Source: Mycobacterium barrassiae
Lineage (GTDB): Bacteria; Actinomycetota; Actinomycetes; Mycobacteriales; Mycobacteriaceae
Length of the DNA stretch: 64,000 bases
Reading direction: 5' to 3'
NCBI RefSeq assembly: GCF_025822765.1
Contig: NZ_JACKUK010000016.1
Coordinates: 188,458 to 252,457 of the forward strand
Part shown: piece after piece, positions 24,018 to 35,500 of the stretch
Layout: each line of letters opens with the position of its first letter
Numbering within the stretch: the first letter of the stretch is position 1
Notes under the pieces: generated by a model
What the model was told of the DNA's origin: nothing
Databases searched by the model: none
The model's input: only the letters and a program-made list of their open reading frames with translations
Position numbers and translations under genes: made by a program

Positions 24018-25103
24018 TCACTCCTCTTTCGTCAAGGTGTGCACGGCTTTGTCCGGCCATGCCAACGTTATTGCGCTTCCGTGCTGCAGGTCTGGAGGTA
24101 GCCAAGTACTGGCGGTGAGAACCGTTGCGGTCAAGGTGACGCCGACCTGCGTGTGCGCGGTGATCCGCGTAGTGGGGCCGGCGTAGATGAGCTCCGAGAC
24201 CGTCGCGGCGACCGTCCGCACGCCGGGTACCGAGTCGGTGCCGGCCGCGAACACCCCGATGCGCTCGGGTCGGACCACGAACATCCCCGGGCGTCCCACG
24301 AGCGCTTCGGCCGCGGCGCCGTCGAGCACATTCGAGGTTCCGACGAAACCGGCCACGAATCTGTTCACCGGGTTTTCGTAGACGTCGCGTGCCGCGCCGA
24401 TCTGCTCGATGCGTCCGTGGTTGAACACGGCCAACCGGTCGCAGACGCTCAGTGCCTCGTCCTGGTCGTGGGTGACGATCACGAACGTGATGCCGACTTC
24501 GCGCTGGATCGCCTTGAGTTCGATCTGCATCTGTTCGCGGAGCTTGAGGTCCAACGCGCCGAGGGGCTCGTCGAGTAGCAACACCCGCGGCCGCCCGACA
24601 AGTGCCCGCGCCAGCGCGACGCGCTGTTGCTGCCCACCCGATAACTGTGCCGGGCGCCGTCGCGCGTGCTCGGTCAGCCGGACCATGTCGAGCGCATCGG
24701 CGGTGCGCCGCCTGCGCTCGGCCTTCGGTACGCCACGCACCTTCAAGCCGTATTCCACGTTCTGCGCGACAGTCATGTGCGGGAACAGCGCGTACTCCTG
24801 GAACACGGTGTTGACGTCGCGATGCCGCGCGGGCAGGCCCGTGACGTCGACGCCGCCGAGTTTGATCACGCCCGAGGTGGGCTGCTCGAATCCCGCGATC
24901 ATGCGCAGGACGGTGGTCTTGCCCGATCCGGACGGGCCCAGGATCGCGAACAGCTCGCCGTCGCCGACAGTGAGGTCGGCGCCGTCGACAGCCACGACCC
25001 CTGTACCGAACTCCTTGCGGACACCGATCAGCTCGACCTGCGGATTCCGAACGTCAGACGCCGCATTCACAGCGGAATCTGCGCCGATTGTGTCCGAAGG
25101 CAT
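24018..25103 (-). CDS. ABC transporter ATPase, PotA-like
   Basis: 361 residues from the ATG at 25103; the longer open frame upstream is not supported. Walker A GPSGSGKT at 56-63, Q-loop in FQEYALFPH, signature LSGGQQQR at 154-161, Walker B VLLLDEPLGALD, switch His in VTHDQDEAL. A C-terminal TOBE-type regulatory domain (residues 240-361) is present, as in PotA/MalK. First gene of the transporter operon; it powers uptake through the PotB/PotC-like pore. Confidence 0.93.
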   Translation of the reverse strand: MPSDTIGADSAVNAASDVRNPQVELIGVRKEFGTGVVAVDGADLTVGDGELFAILGPSGSGKTTVLRMIAGFEQPTSGVIKLGGVDVTGLPARHRDVNTVFQEYALFPHMTVAQNVEYGLKVRGVPKAERRRRTADALDMVRLTEHARRRPAQLSGGQQQRVALARALVGRPRVLLLDEPLGALDLKLREQMQIELKAIQREVGITFVIVTHDQDEALSVCDRLAVFNHGRIEQIGAARDVYENPVNRFVAGFVGTSNVLDGAAAEALVGRPGMFVVRPERIGVFAAGTDSVPGVRTVAATVSELIYAGPTTRITAHTQVGVTLTATVLTASTWLPPDLQHGSAITLAWPDKAVHTLTKEE

Positions 25104-25292
25104 GGCCAATCGTATGGATCCGCATGCTCGGACCGCCACTTCAACGTCGAACAACGTCGAATAACGGCGAAATTCCGCACTCCGAATTCGCTCGGCTACT
25201 ACGCCGGGTCCGTGCGATCCCCACAGGCGGCGGCGTAAATCTTGATGCAGCTGTGACCAGTGGCGCTGGGGTGAATTGTGATGCATTTGTCG

Positions 25293-25298
25293 TACTCT
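25293..25298 (+). promoter_or_regulatory. -10 box for a probable leaderless DUF1906 gene
   Basis: TACTCT lies 7 nt before the GTG at 25306, with no ribosome site between. This matches leaderless starts common in mycobacteria. Confidence 0.4.
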
Positions 25299-25305
25299 GT
25301 GGCAC

Positions 25306-26028
25306 GTGTCAATTTCCCGGCGCGACGTGCTGAAAGGTGCGGCGGCAGTGCCTGCCGCCCTCGCGGTCGGCGCCGGCCTGCAGGGGCTGACGTCAGCAAC
25401 GGCGTCCGCGGCGCCGCTGGGCATCCTTCTCGACTACGCCGCCGGGGTCATCCGTGCCAGCGACATCCGCGCCTCAGGCGCGGTGGGTGCGATTCGGTAC
25501 GTCTCGGACCGTCGACCGGGCGGCCAATGGATGCTCGGCAAGCCGATCCAGTTGCCCGAGGCACGTGACCTCTACCAAAACGGGCTCAAGATCGTGTCCT
25601 GCTACCAGTTCGGCAAGCAGGACACTGCGGACTGGCTCGGCGGGCAGAACGCCGGCGTGGCACATGCCAAGCGGGGCTGGGAGTTACACGTCGCCGCGGG
25701 CGGCTCCTACGGCGCGCCGATCTATGCGTCGATCGATGACGATCCCACATACGAGCAGTACAAGCAGCAGGTCGCGCCCTACCTACGCGGTTGGGAAGCA
25801 GTGCTGGGCCATCAGCGCACCGGCGTGTACGCCAACTCCAAGACCATCGAGTGGGCGCTGCAGGACGGGCTGGGCGCCTACTTCTGGCAGCACAACTGGG
25901 GCTCCCCGGGCAAGATCGCCCATCCGGCCGCGCATCTACATCAGGTCGAAATCGACAAGCGATCGGTCGGGGGAGTCGGTGTCGACATCAACCACATTTT
26001 GAAGCCCCAATTCGGGCAGTGGGACTGA
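25306..26028 (+). CDS. Tat-exported DUF1906 (glycoside-hydrolase-like) protein, Rv2525c orthologue
   Basis: 240 residues. The Tat signal SRRDVLKGAAAVPAALAVGAG starts at residue 4. The mature protein is a TIM-barrel-like DUF1906 domain (LGILLDYAAGVIRASDIRASGAVGAIRYVSDRRPGG, YASIDDDPTYEQYKQQ, GVYANSKTIEWAL, YFWQHNWGS). It closely follows M. tuberculosis Rv2525c, a Tat substrate whose loss alters the cell surface. As there, it lies directly upstream of fas in the same direction. It may act on a peptidoglycan- or glycan-related substrate, but activity is unproven. Confidence 0.93.
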   Translation: MSISRRDVLKGAAAVPAALAVGAGLQGLTSATASAAPLGILLDYAAGVIRASDIRASGAVGAIRYVSDRRPGGQWMLGKPIQLPEARDLYQNGLKIVSCYQFGKQDTADWLGGQNAGVAHAKRGWELHVAAGGSYGAPIYASIDDDPTYEQYKQQVAPYLRGWEAVLGHQRTGVYANSKTIEWALQDGLGAYFWQHNWGSPGKIAHPAAHLHQVEIDKRSVGGVGVDINHILKPQFGQWD

Positions 26029-26519
26029 AAACATTACCGACGAGTAAGTATCGCCAGCAAACTTTTTGACGTCGCCGGCGCCGCCGATGAGACAAATCTC
26101 GTCCGATTGTCGTCTCAGCGCGCCGCGGCGGCGCCCGCCGAAAGCGCCGGAAATTTTATGTAACGATTCCATAACAGTACTGCTTTGATCTGCGCAGTTG
26201 CACTTACTCGACCGTAACCACCCGCATGCAGGACGTTTGTCCCGGAAGGGTTCCGCCCGCTCGAGGGCCCGCGTTATCCAAGGGGCTGTTACCCATGCGT
26301 AGAACTCGCTAGTAACCATTTTGGGGGCGAAAATGGGGTCGTCTCTTATGACACTCTTAGTACGGCTGGAATGTCCGCTGGACCGGATGAACGAGTCGGA
26401 TTCGACGCTGAATCGCAAGGCCCCGCACGGGAGCGTGGGCCGGCTGAGCTTCTAGAGACGACACAGCCGCCATAGACGACGAGCGATACGCGCAGACAGT
26501 ACCGAGGAGAACACGACAC
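26029..26519. promoter_or_regulatory. Upstream region of fas
   Basis: A 491-bp gap with no gene. It holds a GC-rich stem around 26110-26140, probably ending the DUF1906 transcript. An AT-richer stretch runs from 26150 to 26210, and an inverted repeat CCATTTT-N7-AAAATGG lies at 26316-26336. GAGGAGA is just before the fas GTG. In M. tuberculosis and M. smegmatis fas is activated by FasR through inverted repeats in this region; the repeat at 26316 is a candidate by position, not by a confirmed match. Confidence 0.5.
26316..26336. promoter_or_regulatory. Inverted repeat in the fas upstream region
   Basis: CCATTTT (26316-26322) and AAAATGG (26330-26336), perfect 7-bp arms with a 7-bp spacer, about 185 bp before the fas start. 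Confidence 0.4.
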
Positions 26520-29500
26520 GTGACGATCAACGAGCAGCACCGGGTGACCGCCGACTCAACCACCGAGCGTTCGGGAGCCCGTCCCACCGCGCACGCGCTC
26601 GTCGATCGGTTGAACGCCGGTGAGCCGTACGCCGTCGCGTTCGGCGGCCAGGGTGCGTCCTGGCTGGAGAACCTCGAGGAGCTGGTGAGCTCCGCCGGTA
26701 TCGAGTCCGAGCTCAGTGAGGTAGTCGGCGAGGCCGAGCTGCTGCTGCAGCCCGTCGCCCGCGAGCTGGTCGTCGTGCGGCCGATCGGCTTCGAGCCCCT
26801 GCAGTGGGTTCGTGCCCTCGCCGCTGAGGAGCCGCTACCGGCCACCAAACAACTCGTCACGGCCGCGATCTCTGGCCCAGGCATCCTGCTGGCCCAGATG
26901 GCCGCCGTCCGCGCGCTCACGAGGCAGGGCCTGGATCTGTACAACACGCCGCCGGTGGCGATGGCGGGCCACTCGCAGGGCGTCATCGCCTGCGAGGCGC
27001 TGCGGGCCAGGGGCGCGAAGGATGCTGAGCTGCTGGCGCTACTGCAGCTGATCGGCGCGGCTGGCTCGCTGGTGTCGCGCCGCCGCGGCATGGTCGGCCG
27101 CGGCGACAAGACGCCGATGATGTCGGTGACCAACGTCGACCCGGAACGCATCGGCGAACTGCTCGAGGAGTTCAGCAAGGACGTCCGCACGGTGCTCCCG
27201 CCGGTGCTGTCGATCCGCAACGGCAGGCGTTCCGTCGTCATCACCGGTACGCCGGAGCAACTCGGCCGGTTCCAGCTCTACTGCAGCAAGATCACCGAAC
27301 GCGAAGAGGCCGAACGGAAGAACAAGATCCGCGGCGGTGCCGTGTTCGCACCCGAGTTCCACGGGGTGCAGGTCGAGGTCGGCTTCCACACCCCACGTCT
27401 GGCCGACGGCGTCGAGGTGGTCGACCGCTGGGCCGAGAAGTGCGGCATCGACGCTGAGATGGCCCACGAGATGACCGAATCGATCTTCGTTCGCCCGATC
27501 GACTGGGTGGCCGAGATCGAGCGGCTCCACGAGTCGGGCGCCAAGTGGATCGTCGACCTCGGACCGAGCGACACCGTGACGCGCCTGACAGCACCGGTGA
27601 TCCGCGGACTCGGCATCGGCATCGTTCCCGCGGCCACCCGCGCCGGGCAGCGCAACCTGTTCACCGTCGGCGCCGAGCCCGAGGTGCTGCCGCCGTGGTC
27701 GAGCTTCAAGCCGACCACCGTGAAGCTGCCCGACGGTTCGGTCAAGCTGTCCACCAAGTTCACCAGGCTGACCGGGCGGTCGCCGATCCTGCTCGCCGGC
27801 ATGACCCCCACGACCGTCGACGCCAAGATCGTCGCCGCGGCCGCCAACGCCGGCCACTGGGCCGAACTCGCCGGCGGCGGTCAGGTCACCGAGGAGGTCT
27901 TCTCCGACCGCATCGCCGAGCTCACAAACCTGCTCGAGCCGGGTCGCGCGGTGCAGTTCAACGCGCTCTTCCTGGATCCCTACCTGTGGAAACTGCAGGT
28001 CGGCGGAAAGCGGTTGGTGCAGAGGGCACGTCAGTCCGGCGCGCCGATCGACGGCGTGGTCGTCAGCGCAGGCGTCCCCGACCTCGAGGAGGCCGTCGAG
28101 CTGATCGACGAGCTGCACTCGGTCGGCATCAGCAATGTGGTGTTCAAGCCGGGCACGGTCGACCAGATCAAGGCGGTCATCAAGATCGCGAATGAGGTGC
28201 CCGACAAGGACGTGATCGTGCACATCGAGGGTGGGCGCGCGGGCGGTCACCACTCGTGGGAGGACCTGGACGACCTTCTGTTGGTGACGTACGCCGATCT
28301 CCGGAAGCTGACCAACATCACCGTCTGCGTCGGCGGTGGCATCGGCACGCCGGAGCGTGCCGCGGAGTACCTGTCGGGCGCCTGGGCCACGGCCTACGGA
28401 TTCCCCGAGATGCCGGTCGACGGGATCCTCGTCGGAACCGCGGCGATGGCGACCCTGGAGGCCACCACCTCGCCGGCCGTCAAGCAGATGCTGGTTGACA
28501 CCACCGGTACCGACGACTGGATCAGCGCCGGAAAAGCCAGCGGCGGAATGGCTTCCAGCCGTAGCCAGCTGGGCGCCGACATCCACGAGATCGACAACAC
28601 GGCGTCGCGGTGCGGTCGCCTGCTCGACGAGGTCGCCGGTGACGCCGATGCCGTCGCGGCGCGTCGTGACGAGCTGATCGCCGCGATGGCCAACACGGCC
28701 AAGCCGTACTTCGGCGATGTCAGCGAGATGACCTACCTGCAGTGGCTCAACCGTTATGTCGAGCTGACGATCGGTGACGGCGACAGCACGGCCGACACGG
28801 CATCGCCCGACAGCCCGTGGATCGCGGACACCTGGCGCGACCGGTTCGCCGAGATGCTCAAGCGCGCCGAGGCGCGCCTGCATCCGCAGGACTCCGGCCG
28901 GATCGAGACGCTGTACGGAGACACGCCCGAAGGCCAAGCGCTGCTTGACGATCCGCAGGCCGCGATCGATCAGCTGCTGGAGCGCTACCCGGACGCCCAG
29001 ACGCTCAAGCTGCACCCGGCCGACGTGCCGTTCTTCATCACGCTCTGCAAGACGATGGGCAAGCCCGTCAACTTCGTGCCCGTCATCGACAAGGATGTGC
29101 GTCGGTGGTGGCGCAGCGACTCGCTGTGGCAGGCCCACGACGCGCGCTACACCGCCGACCAGGTGTGCATCATCCCCGGCACCCAGTCGGTCGCCGGGAT
29201 CACGCGGGTCGACGAGCCGGTCGGCGAACTGCTGGACCGCTTCGAGCAGGCCTCGATCGACGAGCTGGTCGCATCGGGTGCCGAGCCGGTTCCTGTGGTG
29301 TCCCGCCGCCAGGCCCGCAACGACGTCACCGGTGCGCTCGCGGTCGTGCTCGATTCGCCCGACGTGCTGTGGGCCGGCCGGACCGCCATCAACCCCGTGC
29401 ACCGCATCGGCGCGCCGCACGAATGGCAGGCCAACGAAAACCGCAGTGCCACACACCCATCCACGGGTGCACGGCTCGAGCTCACGGCCGAGGGCACGGT

Positions 29501-32500
29501 CACGCTGAGTGTGCCGCTGAGCGATATCTGGATCGACATCCGATTCACGCTCCCGCCCTGCACCGTCAACGGCGGCATGCCTGTCGTCACCGTCGAGGAC
29601 GCGTCGAAGGCCATGCGCTCGGTCCTCGCGATCGCCGCGGGAGTCGACGGCCCGGACGCATTGCCTCCGGTGCACGACAACACCTCGACGGTCACCGTCG
29701 AATGGGATCCCGAGCAGGTCGCCGACCACACCGGTGTCACCGCGACGTTCGGCGCACCGCTCGCGCCGGGTCTCACCCTGGTGCCCGATGCGCTCGTCGG
29801 CCACTGCTGGCCTGCGGTCTTCGCGGCCATCGGTGCCGCGGTCACCGACGACGGTGTCCCCGTTGTCGAGGGTCTGCTGAGCCTGGTCCACCTGGACCAC
29901 GCCGCGCATCTGATCGCGCCGATGCCGAAGACGACCGCCGAGTTGACGGTCACCGCAACGAGTTCGGCAGCCTTCGACACCGAGTACGGCCGCGTCGTGC
30001 CGGTCGCCGTGAAGGTGTCCGATGCCCACGGCAACGTCCTGGCGGAACTGCAGGAGCGGTTCGCCATCCGGGGCCGCACCGGTGGCGTCGAACTGGACGA
30101 TCCGCCGCGTGCCGGTGGTGCGATCACCGACAACGCGACCGAGACGCCACGCCGTCGTCGCCGCGACGTCACCGTCACGGCACCGACCGACATGCGGGCG
30201 TTCGCGGTGGTCTCCGGCGACCACAACCCCATCCACACCGACCGTGCCGCCGCGCTGCTGGCCGGGCTCAAATCGCCCATCGTGCACGGCATGTGGCTCT
30301 CGGCGGCCGCGCAACACGTCGTCGCCGCCACCGACGGCAAGCCCGCTCCGCCGGCCCGCGTTGTCGGCTGGACGTCGCGATTCCTCGGCATGGTCCTGCC
30401 GGGTGATGACATCGAGTTCCGGGTCGACCGGGTCGGAATCGACCGTGGCGCAGAGATCGTCGAGGTCGCCGCGCGGGTCGACAACGAGCTCGTGATGTCG
30501 GCGACCGCACAGCTGGCGGCCCCGAAAACCGTCTATGCGTTCCCCGGCCAGGGCATTCAGCACAAGGGCATGGGTATGGAGGTGCGCGCCAGGTCCAAGG
30601 CCGCGCGCAAGGTGTGGGACAAGGCGGACAAGTTCACCCGCGACACCTTGGGCTTCTCCGTGCTCCATGTGGTGCGGGACAACCCGACCAGCCTGATCGC
30701 CAGCGGCGTGCACTACCACCATCCCGACGGTGTGCTGTTCCTGACACAGTTCACTCAGGTGGCCATGGCGACCGTCGCGGCCGCCCAGGTGGCCGAGATG
30801 CGTGAGCAGGGCGCGTTCGTCGAGGATGCGATCGCCTGCGGCCACTCGGTCGGCGAGTACACCGCACTGGCCTGTGTCAGTGGCGTCTACGAGCTCGAGG
30901 CGCTGCTCGAGGTGGTGTTCCACCGCGGCAGCAAGATGCACGACATCGTCCCGCGCGACCACCTCGGCCGGTCTAACTACCGGCTGGCCGCGATCCGGCC
31001 GTCGCAGATCGATCTCGACGACGCCGAGGTCGTCGACTTCGTCGCCGAAATCTCCGAGCGCACAGGTGAATTCCTGGAGATCGTGAACTTCAACCTGCGC
31101 GGCTCGCAGTACGCCATCGCGGGCACGGTGCGCGGTCTCGAGGTGCTCGAGGAAGAGGTCGAGAAGCGTCGCGAGATCACCGGTGGCAAGCGCTCGTTCA
31201 TCCTGGTACCGGGTATCGACGTGCCCTTCCACTCGTCTGTGCTGCGCGTCGGTGTCGCCGACTTCCGCCGCTCGCTCGAGCGCGTCATGCCGCGCGATCA
31301 GGACCCGAGCCTGATCGTCGGCAGATACATCCCCAACCTGGTGCCACGGCCGTTCACGTTGGACCGCGACTTCATCCAGGAGATCCGCGATCTGGTGCCC
31401 GCCGAACCGCTCGACGAGATCCTCGCCGACTACGACACGTGGCGGAACGAGAAGCCTCGCGAGTTGATGCGCAAGGTCGTCATCGAGCTGCTCGCATGGC
31501 AGTTCGCCAGCCCGGTGCGCTGGATCGAGACGCAGGATCTGCTCTTCATCGAGGAGGCTGCGGGTGGTCTCGGCATCGAGCGGTTCGTCGAGATCGGCGT
31601 CAAGTCGGCTCCGACGGTCGCCGGCCTCGCCGCCAACACCCTGAAGCTGCCCGAGTATTCGCACAGCACAACCGAAGTGTTGAACTCGGAGCGCGACGCC
31701 GCGGTGCTGTTCGCGACGGACACCGATCCCGAGCCCGAACTCGACGATGACGTCGAGGTCGACGCGGCACCCGCACCGGTGGAAGCGGCCGCCCCCGTCG
31801 AGGCCGCACCCGTCCCTGCCACAATGTCGGGCGGGCCGGCATCCAATGTCGCGCCCGCCGGCGCTCCGCGTCCGGATGACCTCGTCTTCGACGCGGCGGA
31901 TGCCACGATGGCATTGATCGCGCTGTCGGCGAAGATGCGCATCGATCAGATCGAAGCGCTGGACTCCATCGAGTCCATCACGGATGGCGCGTCGTCACGA
32001 CGCAACCAGCTGCTGGTCGACCTCGGTTCGGAGCTGAACCTCGGTGCCATCGACGGCGCCGCGGAGGCCGATCTGGCCGGGCTGAAGGGACAGGTCACCA
32101 AGCTGGCCCGCACCTACAAGCCTTACGGCCCAGTGCTTTCCGACGCGATCAACGACCAGCTCCGCACGGTCCTCGGACCGTCGGGCAAGCGGCCTGCGTA
32201 CATCGCCGAACGGGTCAAGAAGACCTGGGAGTTGGGCGACGGCTGGGTCAAGCACGTCACCGTCGAGGTGGCGCTGGGCACCCGTGAGGGGTCGAGCGTG
32301 CGCGGCGGCCAGTTGGGCGGCCTGCACGACGGCGCCGTCGCGGACGCGGCGAGTGTCGACAAGGTGATCGACGCCGCAGTGGCAGCGGTTGGCGCACGTA
32401 AGGGTGTGGCGGTCACGATGCCCGCGGCGGCCGGTGCCGGTGGCGGCGTGGTCGATTCCGCCGCGCTGGGTGAGTTCGCCGAACAGGTGACGGGGCCCAA

Positions 32501-35500
32501 CGGTGTGCTGGCCTCGGCGGCGCGCCTGATCCTGGGTCAGCTGGGCCTGGACACTCCGGTCAGTGCGCCCGAGGCGACGGACGCCGAGCTCATCGATCTG
32601 GTGACCGCCGAATTGGGTTCGGACTGGCCGCGTTTGGTGGCGCCGACGTTCGACGGCCGCAAGGCGGTGCTGTTCGACGACCGCTGGGCCAGCGCGCGTG
32701 AGGACCTGGCCAGAATCTGGCTGCTCGACGAAGGTGAGATCGACCGCGACTGGCAGCACCTGTCTCAGCGGTTCGAAGGTGCCGGACACATTGTCGGCAC
32801 CCAGGCCACCTGGTGGCAGGGCAAGGCGCTGGCGACGGGTCGCAACATCCACGCCTCGCTGTACGGCCGCGCGGCGGCCGGTGCGGAGAACCCGGGCAAG
32901 GGCCGCTACAGCGATGAGGTCGCGGTCGTCACCGGTGCATCGAAGGGGTCGATCGCGGCGTCTGTGGTGGCTCAGCTGCTCGACGGCGGGGCGACGGTCA
33001 TCGCGACCACCTCGAGGCTGGACGACGAGCGCCTCGCGTTCTACCGCACCCTGTACCGCAACAACGCCCGATACGAAGCGAAGTTGTGGGTCGTGCCTGC
33101 GAACATGGCGTCCTACAGCGACATCGACGCGCTTGTGGAGTGGGTCGGTACGGAGCAGACGGAAAGCCTTGGACCGCAATCCATTCACATCAAGGATGCG
33201 CTGACGCCGACGCTGCTGTTCCCGTTCGCAGCGCCGCGGGTGGCCGGCGACCTGTCCGATGCCGGCTCGCGTGCCGAGATCGAGATGAAGGTCCTGCTGT
33301 GGGCCGTTCAGCGGCTCATCGGCGGACTTTCGCATGTCGGCGCCGAACGCGACATCGCGGCGCGACTGCACGTGGTCCTGCCGGGATCGCCGAACCGCGG
33401 CATGTTCGGCGGTGACGGGGCCTACGGCGAGTCCAAGTCCGCGCTCGACGCCTTGGTGACCCGGTGGAAGGCCGAGTCGTCGTGGGCGCAGCGGGTTTCG
33501 TTGGCGCACGCGCTGATCGGCTGGACGAAGGGCACCGGCCTGATGGGTCACAACGACGCCATCGTGGGCGCCGTGGAGGAAGCCGGTGTGACGACCTACA
33601 CCACCGACGAGATGGCGACGATGTTGCTCGACCTGTGCGACATCGAGTCCAAGGTGGCCGCGGCCAGGGAGCCGCTGCAGGCCGACCTGACCGGTGGCCT
33701 GGCCGATGTCGATCTCGACATGGCCGAGCTGGCGGCCAAGGCCCGCGAGGAGATGCTCGGCGAGGCTGACGAGGAGCAGGACGCCGACGAGGCGGGCACG
33801 ATTCGTGCGCTGCCGTCGCCGCCACGCGGATACAAGGCCGCGCCGCCTCCGGAGTGGGACGACCTCGACGTCGACCCGGCCGATCTGGTGGTGATCGTGG
33901 GCGGTGCCGAACTCGGGCCGTACGGCTCGTCGCGGACCCGCTTCGAGATGGAGGTCGACAACGAGCTGTCGGCCGCCGGCGTGCTCGAATTGGCCTGGAC
34001 CACAGGGCTGGTCAAGTGGGAGGACGATCCCACCCCGGGCTGGTACGACACCAATACCGGCGAGCTCGTCGACGAAGGCGAGCTCGTGGAGCGCTACCAC
34101 GACGCGGTCATCGAGCGCGTCGGCATCCGCGAGTTCGTCGACGACGGCGCGATCGATCCGGATCACGCGTCACCGATCATGGTTTCGGTGTTCCTCGACA
34201 AGGACTTCACGTTCGTCGTGTCGTCGGAGGCCGAGGCGCGGCCGTTCGTGGAGTTCGATCCGGAGCACACCGTCATCGCGCCGGTACCGGACAGCAACGA
34301 CTGGCAGGTCACGCGCAAGGCGGGCACCGAGATTCGAGTGCCCCGCAAGACGAAGCTGACCCGCACCGTTGGCGCACAGATCCCCACGGGCTTCGACCCG
34401 AGTGTCTACGGCGTTCCCGCGGACATGATGTCGTCGATCGACCGGTTGGCGCTGTGGAACCTCGTCACGACCGTCGACGCATTCCTGTCGGCCGGGTTCA
34501 CCCCCACCGAGCTGATGCGCTGGGTGCACCCGAGCCAGGTGGCCAGCACGCAGGGCACCGGCATGGGCGGCATGACGTCGATGCAGACGATGTACCACGG
34601 CAACCTGCTCGGTCGGAACAAGCCGAACGACATCCTGCAGGAGGTCCTGCCGAATGTCATTGCCGGACACGTGGTTCAGTCCTACATCGGCAGCTACGGG
34701 GCGATGATCCACCCGGTCGGCGCCTGCGCCACCGCGGCGATCTCGGTCGAGGAAGGGGTGGACAAGATCCGCCTCGGCAAGGCCGACTTCGTCATCGCCG
34801 GCGGTTATGACGACCTGACGCTGGAGGCCATCATCGGCTTCGGTGACATGGCGGCGACGGCGGACACCGCGACGATGCGCGCCAAGGGCATCAGCGACTC
34901 GAAGTTCTCCCGCGCCAACGACCGTCGTCGGCTCGGGTTCGTCGAAGGGCAGGGCGGCGGAACCATCCTGCTCGCGCGCGGCGCCCTCGCGTGCAAGATG
35001 GGACTGCCGGTGCTGGCGGTCGTCGGATACGTGTCATCATTCGGTGACGGGATCCACACGTCGATCCCCGCGCCGGGGCTCGGTGCGCTGGCTGCCGGTC
35101 GCGGCGGCAAGGATTCGCAGCTTTCGCGGGCACTCGCGAAGCTGGGCGTCGGCGCCGACGACATCGCGGTGGTGTCCAAGCACGACACCTCCACGTTGGC
35201 CAACGATCCGAACGAGACCGAGCTGCACGAGCGGCTGGCCGACGCGATGGGCCGCTCGCCGGGTGCGCCGCTGTTCGTCGTGTCGCAGAAGAGCCTGACG
35301 GGTCACTCGAAGGGCGGCGCCGCGGCGTTCCAGATGATGGGGCTGTGCCAGATCCTGCGCGACGGTGTCATTCCGCCGAACCGCAGCCTGGATTGCGTCG
35401 ACGACGAACTCGCCAACGCCGCCCACATGGTCTGGCTGCGCGACAGTCTGAAGCTGGGGGACAAGTTCCCGCTGAAGGCCGGTCTGATCACCAGCCTCGG

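Noticed and set aside
27039-31664. 1,541-codon open frame on the minus strand opposite fas
   Set aside because: It is a high-GC shadow of the fas frame; the protein is Arg/His/Asp-rich without any domain, while fas is full length and motif-complete.
31995-34166. 723-codon minus-strand frame opposite the fas KR-KS region
   Set aside because: Same cause: third-position GC of fas creates an open antisense frame; no family pattern.
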